Part shown: piece by piece, positions 8,401-16,178 of the stretch
How positions within the stretch are numbered: the stretch's first letter is position 1
Layout of the letters: every line of letters begins with the position of its first letter
Assembly (NCBI GenBank): GCA_002179805.1
Contig: NAVB01005183.1
Location: 1-17,914 of the forward strand
Source: Acanthamoeba lenticulata
Taxonomy: Eukaryota; Discosea; Longamoebia; Acanthamoebidae
Length of the DNA stretch: 17,914 nt
Direction of reading: 5' to 3'
The notes under the pieces: model-generated
What the model was told of the DNA's origin: nothing
What the model saw: only the letters and a program-made list of their open reading frames with translations
The model's database searches: none
Made by a program: the position numbers and the translations under genes

Positions 8401-11127
8401 TCGCCGGCGCTCCGGCGCTGCTCCTTGATCTCCTTTTCCACCAGCTGCGCCGTGCGCGAGTGGATGAACTTGTGCTGGTGCTTGGCCTGGCTCTCCTCCG
8501 GCGTGCTCTCTTCCTCATCTTCATCGTCGTCCTCTTCACCATCATCACCGTCATCATCACCTTCTTCTTCGTCATCTTCTCCATCATCGTCATCGTCATC
8601 ATCACCGTCCTCGTCCTCGTCCATGTCATCGTCCTTGCTGTCGCGTGGCTTTTTCTCAATCTTGCGCGGACCCGCGACGTCGGCGTTGTCGTCGGGCGAG
8701 TAGAGCGTGGGACAGGTGACGAACACGGAGATGCCGCGCGACCGCTCGATGATCTCCAGCGAGCTGGCGTAGCCCTCGGCCTCCGTCGCAGGTGCCACGG
8801 GCGCGTCCTTGTCGTGCGCGATGTCTTCGCCGCGCAGGACGTCGGCCACGCGCAGCGTCTGGCAGAACGTCTGCCGGGCGAGGTGGTTAACCTCCAGTAG
8901 CGAGATGGTCGGCACGAGCCTCAGCACCAGCTCGTAGTCGTCCTTCGGGCTGATCAGCACGCTGTCTGTGGAGTCGCCGGCACAACGCCCCACAAACAAT
9001 AATAACAGTAAGAAACTATAAAATTACTGATAAAATTAAATTAAATTGAAACCAAGATTACTAACCGAGGAGGGTGTCGTCGATGAGGTCCTCGATGAGG
9101 TCGGAGGACTTGAGGGTGTCCTGCCCCTCGGCATCCTGGTGGGCTTCCTTGATGAGGGCAGCCATATAGCGCTCCATCTCGTGGGAGGTGACCCCGTACT
9201 TGGCCATTCGCACCATCTCTTGCACCCCGCACTGTTCCATTGTAGGGCGCGATATCAACGCGAGTTGATCAGAACGACGGCGGCGGGGAGAGAAGCGGGG
9301 AGGGAACGGACCTTGACGGCCTCCTTCCAGGTGGTGGGCCGGGCGAACATGCAAAAGCTCGAGACCGAGCAGTTGTCGCTGTGCGAGTTGAAGAAGCTCC
9401 ACTCGATCGACGTAAACACGGGCGACTCGAACGTCTGCTCCAGCGCATACACTCGCGCCTCGAGCGTGCTCACTGGCCAAGCCCCCCACGGGTCAGGGTG
9501 AGGGCCGTGCTCATGATGATGACAATGATGATTGGGGGCGGGGGAGGAGGGGCACGCACTTAGGACATAGCAAATGATCTCCGTTCGCAGGTCCCGAACG
9601 GTGCGTTGGTTGGTAAGCGGGAAGAGATGGTTGATGGTCAACGAAAACTGATGCAGCAGTTCGTGCTGGAAGATGCTCAGCCGCTCCCTTGCAGGCTCAA
9701 ACGACGGCGTCGGCTTGGGAGTGCAGCACAAGTCCCACACGCGGGACATGCAGCATCAGCACAACTGGGCAAAGCAGAGAAAGAGAGGCGCAAAACCCGG
9801 AGGGGAGGGATGTGCATTGCCGAACCTCGGGCACGCGGGGAGTCTCGCCTTGGCTCACCTCCTGGCCAAAGAGGCTCTCGATGTGGCGCTGCACCTGGAG
9901 ATGGTCCACGTCTCCGACGACATAAAGGGTCATCAGATCGGGCCGGTACCACTTGCAGTAGAATCGGAGTAGGTCCTCTCGCCCCCACGTCTTGATCTGC
10001 TCCACCAACCCGATCGGGAAGCGCCTGGCGCCAGATCACAAGAGGCCGAGTTAGCGTTCGTGCCAGCAGAGTTTTGTGGCAAAAGGAGGAGAAGAATGAG
10101 GAGGGAATAAAGAGAGCAAAGGAGCTTAACGACGCACTTGGAGAGCAGGTTGTCGGCATGGATCTGTTGGTATTCCTGATACTCGACGCGGTACCCGATC
10201 GAGTTGGAGATTTGTGCCTGTGCAGTGATTGACGCGACAAGGTCACGTTGTTGTCATTTTCACACTCTGCGTGCAAAGATCAGCGGCACGCGTGGTGGGC
10301 TGGCGGAGGCACCTCGGACAAGATGGGGCCACGCTCGCTGTCGACGGCCTCCTTGGGGAAGAGAGCCCGAAAGGCCAGCTGGTGGAGCGCAAACAACACT
10401 TTGTAAACGTTGTCCTCCGACGTCGTGGAGGAGGACGCCTCGGCGCCCTCCTTCTTGTCGCCCTGCTGCTGCTGGCTCTGGGTGTGGGTGGGCGCGTGGA
10501 ACGTGTAGACCGTGCTCCGAAAATCGGTGTACGCGTTTGTGTCTCCGCCAAACGACATGCTGAGTCCATCACGATGAAAGGCGTCAGCGCGACGTGCCCA
10601 TCAGCTGATCCTGCGGCGGAAGCGTACCCCCAGGTCGCAAAGAGCTTGCGCATGGTCTCGGCATCCGGGTAGGCCTCCGTGCCTGTGTGCCAAGCATGTA
10701 TGAGTAGGAGCGGTTGTCAACCGCAGCCAGCAGCTAGCGGCGCGGGTGCGCACCCATGAACACTAGATGCTCGACGTAGTGTGCAATGCCCTGTTGATCG
10801 TCGTCTTCAGCCAACGAGCCCACATGAACACGGAGGTAGGCGTCGAAGGTATTAGGCGGAGTCTATGAGGGAGCGCAGTGTGAGTTTTTCGCACTAGGAT
10901 GGGAGTCAAACAGCAAATGGGGATTCGAAACGCACTGAATTTGGTTGAATGTAGTAACGCAGACCATTGGGAAGTGTTCCGGTTTTGATTCTGTCCCAGT
11001 GTGGCAAAACATTGTCGAGATTTGCTACAATTTCGTCATAGCGTGGTGTGTTTTCCTTGGCAACACGCAAGCCACCAAGCTTGGACAGCAGGCCAGACGC
11101 ATCCTGCTTCCGTTGTGCTTCCATCAT
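5410..11127 (-). CDS. Large M16 (pitrilysin/insulinase) zinc metallopeptidase, PqqL-like, with acidic inserts
   Basis: The minus-strand model has 18 exons: 11127-10936, 10862-10754, 10682-10628, 10559-10313, 10217-10138, 10024-9859, 9713-9560, 9472-9312, 9231-9066, 8965-8315, 8196-7542, 7455-7270, 7188-7022, 6906-6320, 6230-6174, 6095-5918, 5824-5675 and 5609-5410. They give 1386 residues. The first domain has GTLPNGLRYYIQPN, then the inverted zinc site HYVEH (His92, Glu95, His96), then FGGDTNAYTDFRSTVY. The distal Glu pair is in SERGPILSE (Glu194, Glu201, the latter the likely third zinc ligand). RFPIGLVEQIKTW and YRPDLMTLYVVGDVD follow. The second half restarts with LTLSNGIRV (about 828) and includes the Arg/Tyr substrate pair RERKGLLY (Arg1203, Tyr1210), spaced by seven as in insulin-degrading enzyme. 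This four-lobed order resembles bacterial PqqL and its plant relatives. The linker carries acidic tracts (555-596, 745-781) and a basic RRKRRR at 803-808. No signal peptide is seen, so a cytosolic or nuclear location is likely. The exon 7 start (9713) is the least certain junction. Confidence 0.9.
7835..7945 (-). repeat. Triplet-rich tract encoding acidic insert 2 of the M16 peptidase
   Basis: On the minus strand this is a run of GAC, GAT and GAG codons that encodes residues about 745-781 of the peptidase, almost all Asp and Glu. On the plus strand it reads as TCATCGTCG-type triplets. It lies in exon 11, is in frame, and is followed by a Ser/Arg-rich basic cluster. Mixed synonymous codons suggest selection for acidity and not recent slippage of one triplet. 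Confidence 0.8.
8508..8633 (-). repeat. Triplet-rich tract encoding acidic insert 1 of the M16 peptidase
   Basis: This tract encodes residues about 555-596 in exon 10, 42 residues that are nearly all Asp/Glu with scattered Gly. It sits between two helices of the central linker and is preceded by a Lys-rich stretch (KIEKKPRDSK). Like the second tract it uses mixed GAC/GAT/GAG codons. Confidence 0.8.
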
Positions 11128-11248
11128 GCAATTGACAACGCGTCTTGCTTTTTGTTTTGTGAAATGGCAAATTTTGTTTCTTCTCTTTTTCCTGGCGGCC
11201 TATATTCAGACGCTTATAAATAATTTTATTTTTTAAAAAAACAACAAG

Positions 11249-11321
11249 TCCCCTGTGGTGTAGTTGGCTAGCATTTCCGCCTGTCACGCGGACGACCCGG
11301 GTTCAAATCCCGGCGGGGGAG
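11249..11321 (+). tRNA. tRNA-Asp (anticodon GTC)
   Basis: A complete cloverleaf can be drawn. The acceptor TCCCCTG (11249-11255) pairs with CGGGGGA (11314-11320), and the discriminator is G at 11321, the eukaryotic Asp identity base. The anticodon stem TCCGC/GCGGA encloses loop CTGTCAC, with GTC at 11283-11285. The T stem CCGGG/CCCGG encloses loop TTCAAAT. The internal promoter elements are present: an A box in TGGTGTAGTTGG and the B box GGTTCAAATCC. There is no intron. It lies 121 bp from the divergent M16 start and faces the tRNA-Tyr-like locus on the other strand. Confidence 0.97.
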
Positions 11322-11325
11322 ATCA

Positions 11326-11333
11326 TTTTTTTT
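11326..11333 (+). terminator. RNA polymerase III terminator of tRNA-Asp
   Basis: A run of eight T residues begins four bases after the tRNA-Asp discriminator base, the normal Pol III stop signal. Confidence 0.9.
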
Positions 11334-11398
11334 AACCACATCCAACTCAACTCCAGAGGCAGAGCTGCGATAATGCAAACTTCACATACCGCTTAACG

Positions 11399-11431
11399 AT
11401 GCCACTCCTGATCAGCAAAATGGAGTGGCAT
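11399..11431. repeat. Perfect 10-bp inverted repeat (hairpin) next to the tRNA-like locus
   Basis: ATGCCACTCC (11399-11408) is the exact reverse complement of GGAGTGGCAT (11422-11431), with a 13-base loop containing TGATCA and an A-run. On the minus strand the hairpin lies just 3' of the 5'-half of the tRNA-like locus, and its loop supplies TTTT. It could fold in the trailer of that transcript; no function is known. Confidence 0.75.
11417..11420 (-). terminator. Possible Pol III stop (TTTT) for the tRNA-like locus
   Basis: Reading the minus strand, the first run of four T after the B and A boxes of the tRNA-like locus falls here, 17 bases after the TAGTCC flank. No earlier T-run interrupts the unit. 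Four T is the minimal Pol III terminator, so this is suggestive only. Confidence 0.35.
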
Positions 11432-11437
11432 GGTCAG

Positions 11438-11541
11438 GGACTATGTTTACACGCTCTACCAACTGAGCTACCGCCAGTTCCGAATGGAGAAGTTAGTCCG
11501 ACGGGTGGGGTTCGAACCCACGACCACGGGGTTATTAGTCC
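11438..11541 (-). tRNA. Permuted tRNA-Tyr-like locus (3' half upstream of 5' half); gene or relic
   Basis: Reading the minus strand, a tRNA 3' half comes first. It has variable bases TGGTC, T stem GTGGG/CCCAC around loop TTCGAAC (11521-11505), acceptor strand CCGTCGG (11504-11498) and A73 (11497). After a 19-base spacer (11496-11478) comes a 5' half: CTGGCGG (11477-11471), TA, D stem GCTC/GAGC with loop AGTTGGTA (11468-11453), and TGTAAAC containing GTA (11450-11448). The B box thus precedes the A box, the reverse of a normal tRNA gene. The two acceptor strands, although separated, pair at all seven positions (two G-T wobbles). C1-G72 with A73 is the eukaryotic tyrosine identity set, and GTA is the Tyr anticodon. 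The outer flanks GGACTA (11541-11536) and TAGTCC (11443-11438) are complementary, as intron or leader/trailer ends would be. Against function, the anticodon stem cannot be closed simply and about six bases seem missing between position 26 and U33. It may be a permuted gene or the remains of tandem tRNA-Tyr copies. Confidence 0.5.
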
Positions 11542-11953
11542 TTCGAATCATCACTTTTTATCGACCGCCTAGTGAAGGCCGCGCGGAATGCGTGCACGCA
11601 AACACCGAGCCCCTGTTTGACGGAGGGTATGCCCTTCCCTTAAATTTTTTATCATTTTGTTAGAACTGGGGATAGAAGGAGAGATGGATGAGTGGGGGCA
11701 TCAGTTATCTGTGCCAACAGTCAGGCAGCGCCACACGCGTCACTCGATGGAGCGCATTGGCCAAAGACCGCAACACTCTCACCGGGATCAACGGGACACG
11801 CCTGGAGACGACTGGCGTATCTTCATCGCCCACAGCAGAAATATATTCTGAAGTTGCAGTCTAAGGTTTAACAAAGACAATTTTCCCTATTCCTTGCTTG
11901 TCCCTCTTGTACGTCCGGAAAATTCACCCTGCTTATGGTTTTCCGCGTTCCTT

Positions 11954-11984
11954 CCAGCTGAGGAGTCCGCATCTCCTCAGCTGG
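11954..11984. repeat. Perfect 12-bp inverted repeat, 7-base loop
   Basis: CCAGCTGAGGAG (11954-11965) and CTCCTCAGCTGG (11973-11984) are exact reverse complements around loop TCCGCAT. The hairpin is stable in either strand. It lies about 140 bp beyond the carrier stop codon and is followed after seven bases by a second hairpin. Confidence 0.8.
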
Positions 11985-11991
11985 CCCGACT

Positions 11992-12009
11992 CCGGAGGCC
12001 GACCTCCGG
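11992..12009. repeat. Perfect 7-bp GC-rich inverted repeat, 4-base loop
   Basis: CCGGAGG (11992-11998) and CCTCCGG (12003-12009) form a compact GC-rich hairpin with loop CCGA. With the hairpin at 11954-11984 it makes a tandem two-stem element. No T-run follows on either strand, so it is not a typical Pol III terminator. Confidence 0.7.
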
Positions 12010-12126
12010 GCACACTCCTGCCTGGCCAGAGCTTGATGACGCCGTTACGCTTGGGTTGGTGCTCAGTTTGTAGATGGTCCCGTTTTCGCTTCGCTTCGCT
12101 CTTTTTATTCCGAATTCGCCATTTCT

Positions 12127-13160
12127 TCACACGGGGATGGCTTTGATGAGGATCTCGTACACAAGGAAGATGACCGCGTTCACAGGGAAGGAACGCACGA
12201 CGGTCGTGCCCAGACCGGTGACAAACACCCGGTGCCCCTCGGCCCGGTAGCTTTTGACAGCACAATCCCAGAGGCCAGAATACTCGGCCTTCGATGAAGT
12301 CTGCAGCCGTGACTTGACCACGTCGATCGGGTAGGAGATGCCCCACGCCGCAATACCACCCAGCCCGCCAGCAATCAACTGCTTCACCGGCGACACATCG
12401 TCTGGTCGCAGCGGATCAGCTGCCCACTGCCTGATGTAGAAAGGGGAGTCAGCAATTGCGCACGCGCGGAGGCGGAGTGCGTCGCTACGCACCTTCGCAG
12501 GCCCTCATAGACTACAAAATAGGCCGCAAACCCGGGAATGTCGCGCCACCAGGTGGCTGTCAAGCCCCGAGCAAGGCCCTGGATTCCGTCGGCCTTGACG
12601 ATCTTTTTGATGCAGTCGATAGGACCAGAGTAGATTCGCGTGCCCTCGCCCGTCTGCACCTGGAGTTTGATCTTGATGAGCTCCACTGGGGATTGGATGA
12701 CGCCGCCAATCAGGCCAGCCGCCCCGCCAGCCAGCCCGATCTGGGTGAGGCTCAGCGTGGGAAAGTGCTCCTCGGTTTGGTCTGCGTCCAGTTGTGCGCG
12801 TCGCGTGAGGCCGTAGACGCCAAACACGATGCAGTTGGTAAGCGAATCCCCTGTTATGGGAGACGAAAGGCCCTTGTACAGACCGCGCACGCCCTCGCGT
12901 CGGAGGGTCTGCGTGAAGCACTGCAACGGTCCCTTGTACGAGCCCGACAGCGCCTGCAGCCTCACCTGCAACCAAACAGTGAGCCTACCGGTAGCCCCGG
13001 GGCGTGAAAAACCGAGCTGCAAAACAAAACGAACCTTGATAGTGTCGAAGGGATGGCCCACGAACACGCCAGCAGCTCCAGCCAGCGTTCCGGCAATAAA
13101 GTGGCGGAGACGCTCCCGCGAGGCCTGTCCTGCGTCCTGCCCGTTGCCACCATCACTCCA
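12127..13160 (-). CDS. Mitochondrial carrier family (SLC25) protein, start codon unresolved
   Basis: The product is an inner-membrane solute transporter with three tandem repeats of two membrane helices. Minus-strand exons are 13160-13035, 12965-12493 and 12430-12127 (introns 69 and 62 nt), giving about 300 residues. The three carrier signatures P-x-[DE]-x-x-[KR] are present: HPFDTIKVRLQ (about residue 36), SPVELIKIKLQ (about 134) and YPIDVVKSRLQ (about 233). Each repeat also has its downstream G-rich or aromatic block (GLYKGLSSPI, RDIPGFAAYFVVYEGLRR, FPVNAVIFLVYE). Size and signatures place it near the carnitine/acylcarnitine and basic amino acid carriers (SLC25A20/A29, yeast YMC/ORT, plant BOU), but the substrate cannot be read from the sequence. 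The coding frame runs open upstream of 13160 without an ATG. The nearest ATG (13161-13159) is one base out of frame and hits TGA at the third codon, so 13160 is only the first base of the frame at that point, not a true start. Confidence 0.85.
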
Positions 13161-13185
13161 TTTTTCCCCAATCGATCGGAGTAAG

Positions 13186-15792
13186 ATGAAAGATGAAGAA
13201 GGTACGGCTTCACTGTTAATCGAGCTGGCACAAGGAGCTTTACCTCATTCTGTGATGTCCACTCTAGAGCAACGTGTGGAGCTCTTCCCTAGAGACCCAA
13301 AATCAACGGCTCGATCGACCCCAACCCCGCTTGGCGGGAAGCTCACCTCTCCTCAACTCCGCAGGATTTGGGGGCCAAAAATCGAAGCAGACGGGATGGC
13401 CAGTCGAGAGGACCAAACCAGGCTGAGCAGCTTTTATGGCAGTGACCCTTGGCCCAAGTGGCAGAGGGAGTTGAAGGAAGGAGAACAAGAACGGGAGTTG
13501 GTGTGGCAACCTCTGGACCACCGCACACCGGTCCGCAGCACAATCTCGAGGAACATGGAGTCGACAACTACAAAGCTTCACCCCTTTGTGGTGAGGGCGG
13601 TGCAAGCACATAAAGAAAAGAACGAGCTCAAGTTCAAGAAAGGGCAGTTGATCACGGTGGAGAAGATTAACGAGGAAGGAACGCATTATCACGGCTTTTA
13701 TGGAAAGAAGGAAGGCTGGTTCCCGATCAACTACGCTGCCATCGCGTCAGATGGGCCAGAGCCCGCTGTAAGGAAGAGGGTGCGTCGTACTCTCTTTGTT
13801 TGGCGATTTATGGCTTGATTCTCAATCTCTACTCCTTTCAGGAGGAGAGCGATGCTGACAAGAAGAAGAGGAAAGAGGAAAAGAAGAAACTGGAGATGGA
13901 GAGGAAGGAGGCCAGCCTCCGGGCCAAGCGAGAGGCCAAGGAGGCTCTCAAGGAGAAGCGCCGCAGGACTCCCGTCAAGAAGGGTCATAAGGGCCGACCA
14001 GCCCTGAGCCCTAATCAGTTCGATCGCTTTGATGTCCCCACGCACTCGTTTCGAGGCAAGATTCCTACCATCATCGAGGAGACCGTGTCCTACCTCGAGC
14101 AGGAAGGTCCGTTGTCTCCTCTCCTTGCACAGCCTTCCAAGCTTCAAGCTGAATCATGTCTGGACTTCTCCAATCTCATGAGGCGCCCCTCTTCCTTGTG
14201 CGCAGAGCGGCTCAAGACGGAGGGTCTGTTTCGAATATCGGGGTCGGTCAGTGAAGTCAAGGCGCTCAAGGCTGCCTACCTTCGAGGCGAGCCGGTGGAC
14301 CTGAGCAAGGTGACCGACCCTCATGCGGTGGCCGGAGCCTTGAAGCTCTTCTTTCGCGAGGCGCGAGATCCCCTTCTCACCTTCGAGCTCTACGACTGCT
14401 GGATGGCGGCGATGCGTATGCCCTATCTTCTACCTTTCCCGCGGGTCAGCTGCATCAGCTCATATTATCGTTGCGTCATCTCTTTTTTGATGATGCGTCC
14501 CCAGCCGACGGTTCCAGCGGCGATTACATACAGTCCATCAGGAGAGTCATCGATCTACTTCCTTTCATCAACAAGCTCATCCTCTACCGTCTCATTGGTT
14601 TGTACCTCTGCTCCTCTGAACAGATGCACTTCATTTCATCTTCTACCTTGCCTCACTCCACCACCGACCCTTGCCCTGCCCAGGTCTGCTCCACAAGGTG
14701 ACACAATATTCAGAGTACAACCTCATGACGGCCAACAATATCGCCATCGTCTTTGCGCCCAACCTCTTGCGACCTCCCGGGGACAACGTTACCGCGGCGC
14801 TGATGGACTGCGCGGCGTCAAACAACCTGGTGAGGTGCATGGTGGAGGAATATGACACCATTTTTGGCACTGTACGTTCGCCCCTTTGCTCGTTATCATG
14901 GTCTCGTGCTCATTCCCGCATGATGTCCAGGGACAAACGTCTGTGTCAGGGGAGCCAACGCGAGCGCCGGAGCCCTCAGACGAAGAACCTGAGGAGGGGG
15001 CACTTCGACCAGAAGATCTGTTGGATCCGTCCTTGCTTGCGCTGGTGCGAGAGATCATCTGCCTCCTCTGCTCTCGCAGATTCCCTTGCGAGCGCTAACC
15101 CGAAATGAATGGCCGCCAGGCGAATGAGGAAGACGACTTCAACAAGAAGATCAAGATGGGATCGCTCATGCTGGCCAAGGGCTCCATGATGGGCGGACAG
15201 AACTCGTTCGAACTCTTGGCCAGCCAGCCCGATGGGAATGATGCCGATTACAGCGACGACGACCAGATCGCAGACCTCGGCTCTTCTCCATCCACTTCTG
15301 CGCCGTCCAGCAGCCTCGCCGCTGCAACCAACCGGCCAAAACTGCCCAAGGCGATCTCGTCGCCGGAGCCAGAGAAGGAGCCTTTGCGCACCACAGGAGG
15401 CGGAATGGTGCGAACGGGCAGCTTGGACTCTCCCCGCGCGCTCACCCTCTCATCGGCAACGACTTCGCCCAACTCGACTCCCTCCAAGGCTCGCGCCGAC
15501 GAGACCGAGACCGAGGATACAGTGTCCGATGTGGAGGAGGAAGAGGAACAACCCCGGGCCCTTGGAATGGATGTATGGATAACCCTGGCCCTTCTCTTCT
15601 CTTTCGCTTGGATCATGAAGAAGAGTCATGTCGATAATGATGGGTTCTGTGCAGGGGCTGATGGAAATGATACTCGACGGCAAGTCGGCCGAAGTGGCCG
15701 ACTACCTGAAGACCCTCGACTCCGCAGTAGCCGCGCGCGCCCAACAGGACCTCCTACGCGCCATCGACAAGCTCATGCAGACCATCTCATGA
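13186..15792 (+). CDS. SH3 domain - coiled coil - RhoGAP protein
   Basis: This is a predicted GTPase-activating protein for Rho/Rac-type GTPases, with an SH3 domain to bind proline-rich partners. Eight exons (13186-13779, 13842-14106, 14206-14415, 14505-14597, 14684-14871, 14931-15044, 15120-15572, 15655-15792) give 684 residues. The first 130 residues are low-complexity. Residues about 132-185 form an SH3 domain (VVRAVQAHKEKNELKFKKG, then GWFPINYA). Residues about 199-245 are a highly charged Lys/Glu helix. The RhoGAP domain covers about 270-450: GKIPTIIEETVSYLE, the arginine-finger motif GLFRISGS (Arg296), LKLFFREARDPLL, and ANNIAIVFAPNLL. All catalytic elements are intact. The tail (450-684) is acidic and Ser/Pro-rich and ends in a short helical segment (AEVADYLKTLDSAV). 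The start at 13186 is the first in-frame ATG after the carrier's coding region; later Met codons at 13255, 13396 and 13555 are possible alternatives. Confidence 0.88.
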
Positions 15793-16178
15793 CCTCGTCC
15801 AACAAAATCTTCCCACACATGATCGCCGTTAGCCACACGAGGCTGACTTACACCTGCCGCCCCACTGAGGAACGAGGGACGGAAGAGGAGCGCTGTACAA
15901 AGGCAGAACGGAGAGAGAGCGAGCGAGAGAGAGAGAGAGAGCGAGGACGACTTCGAGAACGGACGGTGCAAGATGTGCGGCCCAGGAGGAGGAGCATCAA
16001 GATCTTGTTGTTCGTTTGTTGTCCACGCCCGTGAGGCGATCAGGCGTGTAGACAGTTTTTTGCCCCTCACTGCCTTCAGTGACCTGCTTGCTTTGTGTTG
16101 TATTTACATCTGGTTGGTTTATGTACAACATGTTTCTACATATGAACACACGTGTGTAGAGGAAGAGGAAGAAATGGC
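15793..16178. other. Convergent 3' interval between the RhoGAP and F-box/LRR genes
   Basis: These 386 bases hold the 3' ends of two genes that face each other. I see no supported gene. The main features are a GA-rich simple repeat at 15911-15948 and an AT-richer stretch around 16075-16150. Confidence 0.6.
15911..15948. repeat. GA dinucleotide microsatellite, imperfect
   Basis: A run of GA units interrupted by GC steps, seen on the opposite strand as CT/TC. It lies in the RhoGAP 3' flank and is likely to vary in length between strains. Confidence 0.8.

Larger units (their letters stand above)
11542..12126. other. Intergenic interval without a convincing gene
   Basis: These 585 bases lie between the tRNA-like locus and the stop of the mitochondrial carrier gene. 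Short open frames occur on both strands, but none has family motifs, a reasonable splice pattern or coding-like composition. The only clear structure is a pair of hairpins at 11954-12009. The carrier's 3' UTR probably occupies the right end. Confidence 0.6.

Noticed and set aside
8298..8900. Plus-strand frame with hydrophobic Ile/Val/Leu runs that mimic membrane helices
   Set aside because: It is the complement of the acidic tract in exon 10 of the M16 peptidase and has no motifs of its own.
11438..11541. Normal (linear) tRNA on either strand
   Set aside because: On the plus strand the T arm does not form; on the minus strand no D arm lies upstream of the T arm and no B box lies downstream of the D arm. 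Only the permuted order fits.
11240..11560. SINE-like element derived from tRNA
   Set aside because: A SINE needs A box then B box followed by a body and tail; the order here is reversed and no target-site duplication or A-rich tail was seen.
11430..11851. Two plus-strand open frames (77 and 64 residues) beyond the tRNA genes
   Set aside because: The first runs through the tRNA-like locus in antisense; neither has motifs or plausible coding context.
12456..13007. Plus-strand frame of 183 residues
   Set aside because: It is antisense to the SLC25 carrier exon 2, which has all carrier signatures on the minus strand.
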